A stretch of DNA of 64,000 nucleotides from Toxotes chatareus (taxonomy: Eukaryota > Chordata > Actinopteri > Toxotidae): the NCBI GenBank assembly GCA_016801885.1, contig CM028898.1, positions 5,005,677 through 5,069,676 of the forward strand. Direction: 5' to 3'. The notes under the pieces were generated by a model that had not been told where the DNA came from, made no database searches, and worked only from the letters and a program-made list of their open reading frames with translations. A program made the translations under genes and the position numbers. Shown here piece after piece: positions 1 to 10,339 of this stretch (within the stretch, counting starts at the first letter, position 1; each line of letters opens with the position of its first letter).

Positions 1-572
1 CCAGCCTCATTATCTTAACCTGACATCACTCATTTTGTTTCATGTGTTGGCGAGCAGCTGTGAGCTTTGCTGCTGTTTTTGAGTATCAGAAAAATGTGGG
101 AGATGAAACACAGTTATCCTCTGTACTCACTAAAAGCTGCTCTGTTCACAATATCAACTAAATGCCTTACTTCTAAACATTAACTGGAGTTACTGGGGTC
201 ATAACTACAGGACATGATGGTAAGAGTGCAAATCCAAAGCACTCAGAGTGAAACAATTGTGCCATCTAGTGGTAAGAAGCCCTTATAGCATATTAGTTTT
301 AACTTGGTGTCAACCCCAGAAGATAAAAATCGGATGAGCATTAGATTATCTGTTTTGTTTCGCCCACTTCCACGTCTGCGCTCGCTGTCAACACAAACTC
401 AGTCCAGAGTCTAGCTCCCATAGTAGCACCCTATGATCCAGGGTTGTGACATGATGTATGGAAAAATTGCAATATATGTTCACTGATCAACAGAGCACAG
501 GATACATTCCTGTACTCTTGGGGAATATTTGCAGCCTCTGGCGTTCTGACTTTTTCTTCCCTCCCACTCTAG
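1..572 (+). other. arhgap22: arhgap22 intron (5' edge of window)
   Basis: No coding segment recognisable as the first part of a PH domain is visible here, so the upstream arhgap22 exons lie outside the window. The stretch ends in a pyrimidine-rich tract and an AG acceptor at 571-572. It is ordinary intronic DNA by eye. Confidence 0.6.
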
Positions 573-3500
573 GTGGAACAGGAGAGAAGGACCGGGCCCC
601 AATCAGCCATGAATCCTTCTTGCTCATGGCAAACTCTCAGACAGACATGGATGACTGGGTCAAGGCCATACGGCGGGTCATCTGGGCGCCTTTTGGAGGA
701 GGTAAAGCCAAACCTTTGAACTGAAACATGAGAAACACGATCACTTTAAAAAAAACACAGACAGATTCCCGTCCTTGAACACATTTGGCCTCATAAGCAC
801 GAGGGACAATTAAAGGCAGAGTAAAACCAGCAACAGACAGGCCAGAGTTTTCACTTGTTCCAGGAAATTAAACATATGATTCTTCAGACTGATTGAAAAG
901 AATAACCAGCAGTTCTGATGATGTATGACTCAATTTTCCTCATTCATAATCATTTACACAACTTGTACTGAGGCTGTTCTTTCCAAGCTGTAGCCAGGAA
1001 GTATTTGCATTTCTTTGCAGCAGTTTCTGCATCAAGATATTGCTGCTGAAATAGGAAAAGACGTCCCTGGTGTGTCTGCATTGTACTGTATAAGTTACAA
1101 ACATGAGCCCAGTCGTGGAAAAGTATCACCCACCCACCACCACCACCCACTGTGTCTCATTTCTTTAGCCTGCAGTTTATTCTCACCCTGATGTCTCTAT
1201 TCCTGGTGTCAAACTACTGTACCTGACTGGAGTAATGTGATCAGAGTTCGCTGTCGGTCTTTTCCAGTATAGTGCCGGTTTAAATTCAAAAAGAGAAGAC
1301 AGGGCTCTTCTCTTAGGTTTCTGCCTGTGGTTTCACCTGTTGAGGTGAGTTTGATGGGTAATAAAGTTTCTTTTTTCCCCTCTCCATGCAGCGGTGAGCC
1401 TGTGGTTAATTCTCACCCTGTCTGCTTCGGTCTGGATGTCTAACTAGTGTACTTGACAGGAGATCATAAATATAACCAGGCCCGTGTGGGTGTGAACTGG
1501 GACATAAGGAGCAGCTGAACAGCGTGGTGTTGGGTTACAAAGGAGCAGTGTATTAATAGGGGGATAAATGTAGAATAACACACCAATGATATAGAGTATG
1601 ATGTCACTGGTCTCATGTTAAACTTCATTTTTAATGAGCCAGGTTTAAGCTCTGCTGCCAGCTCTGTCGCTGGATGATGCATCAAACTGAGAAACTGTAT
1701 GGAGATAATTTCCTGCCAAAACTTAACAAACAAACAAAACATTTTGCATATACAAATACACTGGTGAGTCTGAAGGGCCTCAAAGGACCACCCTCTGTTG
1801 ATGAGACATACAATGCTCAGCACAATCACAGTGGAAAGACTGTGCCAGAAGATGTTTTTCTTTTGTTTGGATGTATTGTTTTGTGCTTGTAAGCCCTGCT
1901 GTATTTGTTTCTGAAGTGCAGTGCATTATAAATAAGTTGTGTTTGTTTGATAGGTACGTTTTATATTCGCCAAACAAAATGCATTTGTTTGTTAACGATG
2001 TTTTGGATTTGCAAACCACATGTACAGTATTTGCTAGTGAGTCGAATGGCATTTGTAAAACATGTTTGTTAAGTTTTGTCAGGAAATTAGCTCCATACAA
2101 AAAAAAAAAAAAAAAAAAGATTTTTAATGTATTTCCATAGTTGCAGCACTTTTTTTTTAATCCAAAGAAAAGAAAATGGTAGCCTGGAATGACATGTCTC
2201 CTTTCTCAAACTGTTCATCATTTGTATTAAAAAAATACATTCAAAAGTTTTATTAGCAATTATATTTGTCTGGATTTATGTTATTATACACAAAAGTTCT
2301 CACTGATATTCTTGTGTTGCACAAATGAGGAAGAAGATTTGTCATTTCGGGCTGTGTGCATAGGCACCTGCAAACCCGTGCAACAGGCTGAATATTTCTT
2401 ATTCAAATGGTTAGAACTTGTGGATTCTAGAAAGTTTTTCCACATCATTTTTGGGTTTTCAAAACTTCTTTGTCAGGGTCAGAGGCAGAGTGAATTATTG
2501 GATTTACATCCACCAGGTGGCCAGAAACACAACTCCAACTGAATGCTAATCTTGCTGCTTGCGTAAATAGGCAGCTGTTTGCCATGTCAGCTCATGTAAA
2601 TGTAAGTGCCCTCAAGTGAAAAAATTAATCAATGTAAGTTTAAAAAGTGGGGAACTTCAAACAAATGGAGCTGAGTGAAAGATCAGTTCTGGTCCAGCTG
2701 CAGCACAAATGGAGGGTGGGATGAAGCTTAGGAGCCCTAAATCTAATGTAAGCCCTGGTGTAATATATTATTAAAAATAAAATAAATTATGTCACGGGGA
2801 GAGAAGCATCACAACCAGCAGCACTCATCTATAGTATCTGTAGTGGTAATCTGTTATCCGCTCGGTTACCCCCTGCTGGCCTGGTCATATTTCTGTCCGC
2901 CCTCTCAGATTCATAGGGTGAGGGGGGCGTCTGTCTCTCGGTTCTCGGTCCAGAATAGATCTGTCGCCAACTTATAGACCTGTCGTTAACAGCAGGACTG
3001 TGGTCACAGCACACTGACCCCCCGAGTCTGCTGGTCACATTTCTCTTCTCCGTCAGCTGCTGTTTGCTTCAGCTCCAGCTCCGTTCCCCCGTTCCTCGAC
3101 TGTAGCTCGTTTCTGCGGTTCAGGTCTTTGTAAATGCAGCGTTAATCCGCCAGAGGAGTCAAATGCCTGAACTGGAATGGATGAACTTGGTGAAATGCGG
3201 GTTTGGGATGTATGAGAGACGCTCTCTGCTGCTGTGCAGCCCCTGCTCGGTGAATCACTACGATTACTGTGAGCTGTCAGCCAGCTGCGACTGCTGCAGC
3301 CAGTCAGCAGGTAACAAACAGTAATTAATGAGCCAGTTTACCAGGTTTAACCGTTCACTTCCTAATACATTTTAAATGAGTTAATTATGAAGGAGAAATG
3401 AGAAATAACACTTTGAGATAATGTAAAGGTATTCAGTTTACAGTCTCAGACCATCATGTAATGACATTCTCATCAACCATTTGTTTTCCACAATTCTGCA

Positions 3501-6500
3501 TAGAGGTGGTGTCTGCCTTCAAAGGACAGTCTCTAATGGTGATGCTGGACATACTGTGAATGGCGGCCATTAAATAATGTTCAGTGACTGTTGTTCAAGG
3601 GAAACAAGAGAGTGTTACGAGACTGTGGGACACACTCAGATTCAAGGTCAATATAAAGTACATAACTACAGTAATTATAACCTCTGATAGTTGATATTGT
3701 GGAATTGTAATGTTTTGAATGTTTTGTCTTGAATGTCTCAACAATAATTCCCAAACTGGACAAGCTGACTCACATAGAAATGAGAGAGAATATTTTTGTA
3801 TCGGCTCCATCATCAATGTTTTTGGTACTGAACAAAAAACAGTATGTATAATGTAAATTATAATTCTGAGATCTCTATACTTGTTACAGAATACACACAA
3901 GCCACCTATAACCCAGTGTTTTCAAAAGGTGCATCAATGGTTGAACCATCAAATGCAAAGATATTTCATGTTTCCTCCATCTTTCCTCAGGGATATTTGG
4001 CCAGCGTCTAGAAGACACGGTGCAGTATGAGAAGAAGTTTGGCCCCCGGCTGGCACCCCTGCTGGTGGAGCAGTGCGTGGACTTCATCAGGGAGAGGGGT
4101 CTGGACGAGGAGGGTCTCTTTAGGATGCCAGGACAGGCCAACCTGGTCAAAGAGCTGCAGGAGGCCTTCGACTGCGGGGACAAGCCTCTGTTTGACAGGT
4201 AGGTGGAAGGGAGTGTTACACCAACCTTTTGAGAGTCCAATGATAGAGCATCCAGTAGACAGTGATTTTCTTTACTCCCTTGCAGTAACACAGATGTCCA
4301 CACGGTGGCATCCTTGCTGAAGTTGTACCTGCGAGAGCTGCCTGAACCAGTCATTCCCTTCTCCAAATATGAAGACTTTCTAACCTGTGCACAGCTTTTG
4401 GCCAAAGATGAGGAGGAGGTATGTACTCCTCTGTGTCTGTCTGTGTGTGTGTATGTGTGTGTATTTTTGTGCGTCTAAAACTTTTACAATCCATCTTTTA
4501 TCAGGGGGTCCAGGAACTTGGAAAGCAAGTTAGCACTCTACCTCTACCTAACTACAATCTCCTCAAGTACATATGCAAGTGAGTCCACTCTCTTTTTTGT
4601 CTTTTGATACTCTTAACTTATTTCATCTAAAAGTGTAATATCTGAAATACACAAGACACAGAGCAGAGGCACTGACATGTTCACAGATTCTGGTAGTTTC
4701 GAAACTGATGATTAACACATGAAAATTTAACCAATGTAATCAGTCTTGAAGAATGATCACTGCTTCTACTTTACTGTTTAACTCTGTATTTCGCTTTAGA
4801 TTCCTCGATGAGGTCCAGTCCCACTGTAATGAGAACAAAATGAGTGTGCAGAATCTTGCCACAGTATTTGGACCAAATATCCTTCGACCCAAGATGGAGG
4901 ACCCGGTCACTATCATGGAAGGTATGGACGATGTTCATGGTAATATTTGACAAAGATACAAATTAAACATACTGGATATACAGGATAAAAAAACTGTTTG
5001 AATGTGGTCCATATTGTCCAGGAACCTCTCTGGTCCAACACCTAATGACCGTCCTCATAAGGGAACACAACCGCTTGTACTCAGGGAGGGACCAGGAGGG
5101 ACCCGCCATACCCCAAACAGAACTCCCTGTCCAGGGGCATCAGCTTCAACATCGTAGCCTGGGAGCCTGGATCTCTGAGGAGGACCTTCAGAGCTGCCCG
5201 GTCTCTAACCCCGACCAAGAGCTGCACAGCAGTGCCTCATCTCTGGATGCCAAACTGTGTGCAGCCGTCACACCCACCCAGACCCCAAACCCTGGACCAA
5301 AACTGGGGTCTTCATCAGGGAAGGGAGAGACGGTGGTCAGCCCGAGTAAACAAGCCAAGGCCATGCCCTCCTGGAAGTACTCATTTAAAAGCTCCTCTGC
5401 ACCACGTTCTCAGCCACAAGCTAAGCAAAGCAGCGGCTCCGTGACAGATGCAACTAGTGTATCTTCTGGTGGGGGAGGAGGAGGAGGTGGAGGTGGTGGT
5501 GGAGGTAACTGGCTCATGAATGGTTTGTCCTCTTTGAGGGGACACCGGCGCACGTCTTCAGGTGAGCGGTCTGCCCGCGACCGAGACTCCACCGGCTCCT
5601 CACAGAGACTGTCCACCTACGACAACGTCACCTCCTCCTCCAGCATGGGGAGCGTACCAAGCGTCTCCAGCACACCGTGGTCCACCTCTTCCTGCGAGAT
5701 CTCCGTCCCTGACTCTGGAAGTGAGCCTTCAGCAAACCAGAACTGTGGAGCAGGGGGTGAAAGTGGCGAAAAGGGGGAGTGGATGGAGAGCCAGAGGGAG
5801 ATTGAGAGAGGAAGGGATGGAGGGATGATGACAGACCCGAGCTCTGAGCAGGACAGCTGCGAGGCCATGGAGCTGTGCAGCAGCAGTGCAGCCTGCAGTG
5901 AGAATGGGAACATGGCCGTGGCAGCTGGTGTGCCTTCTATTATCATGTCTGAGGATGGAGACGGGGTAACTCTAACGCTGAGCAGTCTGGTGGAAGGACT
6001 GAAGGATGAGTTGAGGAAACAGAAGACTACCTACGAGGCAAGGATACAAAAGTAAGTCTGTGAGAGGATCTCCTAAACTTCATCATGTGTGTAGATTTTT
6101 TTTGTGGTGCTCATTATGTAATAAATGAATTAGATTAAACAATTGCTCGTTTGTATCCGATCAAGGGTCCAAAAAGCTGCCAAACTTAGTGACACTGACT
6201 TAGATTTTCATTATATCATCATTCACAGATGTTGTACTTTTTCTGTATGAAGTGAGTGCTTCTTAGCGTGCTTGCTAACAGGATTGTATTTTCTTTCATT
6301 TTAATTCATTTCCTCTCCACTGGGGATACCTCAACAGCACAATTTATTTTTGGTTGACACCTAAAATTAAAGATATTAACAGTTTATGGTTTCAAGAAGT
6401 GAATTTAGACAGTTTCTTTTTCATCAAAGGTTAAATACCACCTTTTACTGTAGACAATGCACAAACCTTATTGTGGATGAGGCAGTTGTTTTAAAGTAGA

Positions 6501-6934
6501 AAGTAGTTCAGATGAAAACTGTGCAAAGGCATTTGAAAATTTTCAATGCTGCAATCTATCTGAATGGTCAGATACCAGTAAAGGTAAGAGCATGTGACAA
6601 AAACTTGCCCCGTGAAGCTCTAAGTTTGGTCCATACACTACCAAACCATTTTGTAAAGGTCAGTGTCAATGACTTTTGCTTTCTGTCTGTGCTGTGCTTG
6701 CATCTCCTCAGACTGGAAGAGTCCAGTGCTGCTCTGTGTGCACAGATGGAGCGTTTGGAACAAGAGATGGAGCAGGAAAGGAAGAAGCAACGCATGCTTG
6801 AGATCAAACTACGAAATTCTGATCGGGCAAGAGAGGATGCAGAGAACCGCAACCGGCTCCTGGAAAAGGAGATGGAGGATTTCTTTTCCACACTAGGAGA
6901 TCTGGCCCTGGGTGCGAGGACTAGCGACATTTGA
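573..6934 (+). CDS. arhgap22: Rho GTPase-activating protein 22 (3' part of gene)
   Basis: This is a GTPase-activating protein expected to stimulate GTP hydrolysis by Rac-type GTPases at the membrane or cytoskeleton. Exons by splice site and phase are 573-701, 3991-4198, 4286-4418, 4505-4578, 4800-4921, 5022-6051 and 6712-6934 (stop TGA 6932-6934). The first encodes the end of a PH domain (DMDDWVKAIRRVIWAPFGGG). The next exons encode the RhoGAP domain, starting at GIFGQRLEDTV. It contains the arginine-finger segment EEGLFRMPGQ, then KLYLRELPEPV and NLATVFGPNIL. The large exon 5022-6051 encodes a Ser/Pro-rich linker with the ARHGAP22-type segment NWLMNGLSSLRGHRR. The last exon encodes a coiled coil ending EMEDFFSTLGDLALGARTSDI-like. 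ARHGAP24 and ARHGAP25 are the nearest paralogues. The linker, C-terminus and linkage to mapk8 and frmpd2 favour ARHGAP22. The 5' part of the gene is outside the window. Confidence 0.9.
1698..2097. repeat. candidate MITE with about 40-bp terminal inverted repeats
   Basis: The left end (1698, tatggagataatttcctg) and the reverse complement of the right end (2097, tatggagctaatttcctg) match, and both continue into caaaacttaacaaac. The match covers about 35-40 bases with few differences. The interior has no convincing gene. The open frames on both strands here are by-products of the inverted structure. It lies in the arhgap22 intron. The family is not recognised. Confidence 0.55.
2850..3162 (+). 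promoter_or_regulatory. arhgap22: possible internal promoter / 5' UTR of short arhgap22 form
   Basis: The stretch before the ATG at 3163 is richer in G+C and CpG than the surrounding intron (e.g. ccgctcggttacc, ccgttcctcgactg). It is not separated from the exon by an obvious acceptor. It is a plausible promoter for the alternative first exon. There is no clear TATA box, and the assignment is inference from position and composition. Confidence 0.35.
3163..3310 (+). CDS. arhgap22: candidate alternative first coding exon of arhgap22
   Basis: The ATG at 3163 opens 49 codons (start MPELEWMNLVKCGFGMYERR, a Cys-rich end with YDYCELSASCDCCSQSA) plus one base. A GTAACA donor follows at 3311. The phase is the same as that of the PH-encoding exon ending at 701, so it splices in frame into the RhoGAP exon at 3991. 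The joined short form totals 1,938 nt, exactly 646 codons including stop. It would make a protein without the PH domain. Short PH-less isoforms are known in the ARHGAP22/24/25 group, but I have not confirmed this exon in a transcript. Confidence 0.6.
5470..5508 (+). repeat. arhgap22: poly-glycine codon tract in arhgap22
   Basis: Thirteen consecutive GGN codons (mixed ggt, ggg, gga) lie just before the conserved NWLMNGLSSLRGHRR segment of the linker. Mammalian ARHGAP22, as I recall it, has only about two glycines here. The tract is probably a low-complexity expansion in a disordered region. Confidence 0.7.
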
Positions 6935-7505
6935 TACATCGAAGCTGTCCGTTGGCCAAAGCCGTGGCTGTCATCAGGGTTTATATTTTATGGGCTGAGT
7001 GTCTTTTAACATCTTCCTCAGTGCATCAGGGCGTTCCTTTAAAAGAAGAAAACAAGAAAATATAGGAACCGGCCATATTTGTGTACATTCGGGACAAAGT
7101 TAAGGGGAACTGAGATATGGAGATGATAGAGGAAATTCTGAAGGAAGTAAATATCAAAGTGGGACTGAGCGTGCGGTCCTTGTCAGAATCATCTCCATTA
7201 AGGACCAGGTTTTGACTTTCTTAGGCATGCTTGAACTGGAACGTTAAGACGGTACTCCTGTGATTACACTCCTTGTGATGGGTCTCGGGTTTGTGTGGTG
7301 AAGGCAGTATTTTAACAGTTTGAACGCCTGTATTTGACCAGTGGAACGTAATGTAATTTCTCTGACATTCTCTGTATTGGAGAGCACTGACTTCTTCAAC
7401 CACTACTTTACAAGGACACTAAGTGAATAGATTCTGTGCTTAAACTGTAAGACCTGTTATTAGAGGCGTTAATATTGAGTGCAGACCGCTGACTGATATT
7501 TATCT

Positions 7506-7860
7506 TTAAGGAATAGTTTGACATTTTGGGAAACATCTTTATTTGCTTTTTTGCTGACAGTTATTTGTCTGAACGTCAAATGTAAAGCTAGAGATACTAG
7601 CCACTTAGCCTAGCTAAACACAAAGACAGAAAACATGGAAAGCTATCCCGGTTAAAACATGTTAAAATAATCTGCTTACCAATACCTCTCATTCATACTT
7701 AGAAAAACCCCAAGTTGCAGTTTAACAGGAAGTTCCAGGCTTTATGCTAACCTAATCTAGCTGACTCTAGCTTTATATTTAGAGTACAGACATGAGAGTG
7801 ATATCAATCTTCTCATTGAACTCTCAGGAAGAAAACAAATAAAGTTGATTCCCAGATGTC
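7506..7860. repeat. palindromic teleost MITE, copy A ('ggaatagtttgacattttggg')
   Basis: The left end reads ttaaggaatagtttgac and continues into attttgggaaacatc. The right part is an inverted version of the same family (gagagtgatatcaatcttc, then gaaaacaaataaag). The interior holds ctagc/gctag motifs. I recognise this as a family abundant in perciform introns. A second copy in the other orientation is at 21660-21882, and a fragment is near 39843. Confidence 0.6.
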
Positions 7861-9570
7861 TTGTAACTGTACAATGAGTTTGCCCAAATTACAACAAAAA
7901 CTTAGCTTTTTCTTTGGCTGGATTTGAAGATAGGAAATAGTTCTATAAATTATCCAGAGTAACAGGTTCTGTTTCAGGACAGAGATGTGGATAAGTTGTA
8001 ATTTATTTTAAATGTGAGTTGTTTTTTTATGCTGTGAGCACTAGAAAATGAAATTCAAATTATCTCCATTTTTATTCCTTTTTTGGATGGAATCTGAGAC
8101 AGATATATCAAAAGCTTATCAAATGAAACCAAACCTATAAGCATGGCTAGACACAGCTAGGGTTTTGGAAGACTTTTTTTTTTTTGTAATTTGGGAGAGC
8201 TGACTCTCTAACAGCAGTGGTAGCTTTAGCAGAGGTCCCTCCACTTTATTTATCCTCCCATCCTTTATTTGTACTGCAGACACTGCTTCCTGTTTTACTG
8301 CAGGTTCAGAAAACAAGATCTTCCAGATTATTCCTTTTGGTAACAGAGTCAAACTGAAGCAGTAAGAGCAGGGACCTCTGCTATAGCTGCCTCTATACTC
8401 CTCTTTGTCCTCAGGCCTTTCCAGTGCCTCTCTCTTCACCATCTACATGGTTTCCATGTACAGTCGATGGCAGAGCCTCAGCTTTCAGGTTCACTCCGAA
8501 CCTCACAGATGTCAGTATACCTTTAATGTACAGTGAATACAACAGGGACAATGAAAACAGATATTCAAGCATTTTCCACTTAGCGCATGCTGCCTCGTAC
8601 AAAGGACAGTGTGGCTCAGTAGGTGAATACCATTTACGGTACATGTTAAATACCAAAGCTGCACCGCCTCAGCTGTTCCCTCACTAAAGATCAGAATGGC
8701 CTGCCTGGAAGCCATGTTGATTTTGGCACATGAAGCTGAACACTGCCCTCAAAAAAAACAATGGAATTTCCTGGTTGTGCCTTCAGGGAAGTGTTTTTAA
8801 ATAGGAAAAATGTAGTGTTGCTTGCTTGTCCAGAGATGTAGTGCATATATTCGCCCACAGTGCACACAGTGGCTGCATTGTTTGTTTTTTTTGTTTTTTG
8901 TTTTTATTTTTAATATGGCAACGAACTGCTGAAGATAAATAACTTGATCTCCCTAGAAGGTGCCAATTCTTGTGAAAGTGAATTGTGAATTGAATGGAAG
9001 TTTTGAATTAAGAATGTATACTTGTAGTGAATGTAATGTGTTGTTGATGAAACCAGCCCGCTGGGGGGAAAAAAAAATGGAAATGATAAACAGAGGGAAA
9101 AAAATAATTCTAATTTCTTCCAGTTCTTCAAACCACATTTCTGACTCCAGTCATCTTACTTTGACTCCAGCTTTTGGCAGTGCTGAATATGAGATGTAGT
9201 ATGGGATGCATCACACAGACCCACAACACATCGGGTAGCTGTGATGTGCTGTTAATAATCCACTGGATGATTAACACTTAATTTTATGTTTCCAAAATGA
9301 AGAGGTGCAGTTAGCTGTTTTGTGAGAATTGCATGTGGTTACATTGCTGAAAATGTCTGGGGGTTTTTTTTAGCAACTTATCACCAATCAGAAGATTGTC
9401 CAGAAGTGGCTTAAGTGACACTTGTTTCTTTAAGGGCACTACAGTTTAAGTGTAAGTGTGCTGTTGGTTGGACAATGTGTATTTTTCTTTTTTCTTTTTT
9501 TTTTTTTTTTACATTTTATAAAGAAACATAACACCTATGATATTACATTATCCTCTTTAATTGCACAGGT

Positions 9571-9692
9571 CATGCCATCATCTGCTGCTTATCCCACAGG
9601 TGGTGGGCCCTTGGGATGCGGTGCCGTCTGGAGTGGGGGCTCAGGCCCAAGAGACTGAGTCTCGTGCTCTACCAGCTGAGCTAACCGGGCGG
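9571..9692 (-). mobile_element. tRNA-Lys-like SINE, copy 1 (short)
   Basis: The element is flanked by perfect 14-bp target-site duplications, ttaattgcacaggt, at 9557-9570 and 9693-9706. Read on the minus strand, it begins with a degenerate tRNA head containing the A box ttagctcagctggtagagc. The tail ends in gcagatgatgg, shared with copy 2 at 37424-37623. It is shorter than copy 2 and has lost part of the B-box region. Confidence 0.8.
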
Positions 9693-9728
9693 TTAATTGC
9701 ACAGGTTTACAAGGTAATTATCCTTTAA

Positions 9729-9935
9729 GGCAGAGGCATCCAAACTGATCCACAAAGGGCCATGTGGCTGCAGGTTTTTGTTCCAACCAATCAAGAGCAC
9801 ACAGTTTGACCAATCAACTGTCTGAAGACTGAGATCAGTTGATAAAATGAGTCAAGTATGGCGTGCTGCTGCTTCTGTTGGAACAAAAACCTGCAGCCAC
9901 ACGACCCTTTGTGGAACAGTTTGGACACCTCTGCT
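9729..9935. mobile_element. palindromic MITE with TTAA target duplication
   Basis: The ends are inverted copies over about 60 bases: cagaggcatccaaactgatc on the left and the complement of agtttggacacctctg on the right. Both continue into gtggctgcaggtttttgttc. TTAA flanks both ends (9725-9728 and 9936-9939), as for piggyBac- or Kolobok-type elements. There is no transposase, so it is non-autonomous. Confidence 0.75.
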
Positions 9936-10165
9936 TTAAGACTTCATGCCTATGGACTGCCACTACCACAGTCCACAGTATGATGGTATAAATCTATAGC
10001 AGGTTCTTAGATTGCAACAGAGACATTTATTTTCCTCTTATGTGTGTCTCATGATTAAGACTGTGTTTCTTATTTCTCTGCTGATCATCTATGGTGCTAA
10101 TTTATTATGGATTTCCACTATTGTAATGAATGGACATGTATGGGAATAAAGGTGATAAAGATAAT

Positions 10166-10339
10166 CTAAACAGTCAGCTTGTAGTATTTGATCTAATCTG
10201 ACAAACAAGTAGAATACTTACAGTCTGGACCATAGATCACAGTAAAGAAGTACTTGGTGCCACCAAAATGCTTAGTTTACTGTATGCACAGCAACGAATT
10301 ACTGTCAACTTATTACTACAGAAAGAGGACATACAACCA
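10166..10339. other. convergent gap between arhgap22 and mapk8
   Basis: If the poly(A) signals at 10145-10150 (+) and 10359-10364 (-) are used, fewer than 200 bases separate the two opposed transcripts. No gene or repeat is visible in the gap. Confidence 0.4.

Larger units (their letters stand above)
6935..10165 (+). other. arhgap22: arhgap22 3' UTR (end inferred)
   Basis: There is no further coding exon after the stop at 6932-6934. The AATAAA at 10145-10150 is the best distal poly(A) signal. Another at 7838-7843 lies within a MITE and is less persuasive. The stretch contains a palindromic MITE (7506-7860), a tRNA-derived SINE (9571-9692) and a TTAA-flanked palindromic MITE (9729-9935). The true transcript end is uncertain. 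Confidence 0.5.

Noticed and set aside
3884..4405. 173-codon open frame on the minus strand
   Set aside because: It is antisense to the RhoGAP exons, whose plus-strand frame encodes a recognisable domain.
7838..7843. AATAAA as the main arhgap22 poly(A) signal
   Set aside because: It is part of the right end of a palindromic MITE family. The distal signal at 10145 was preferred, though usage cannot be decided from sequence.
9640..9692. A tRNA gene
   Set aside because: Only a degenerate tRNA head is present, inside a SINE with target duplications. No intact cloverleaf or acceptor stem.
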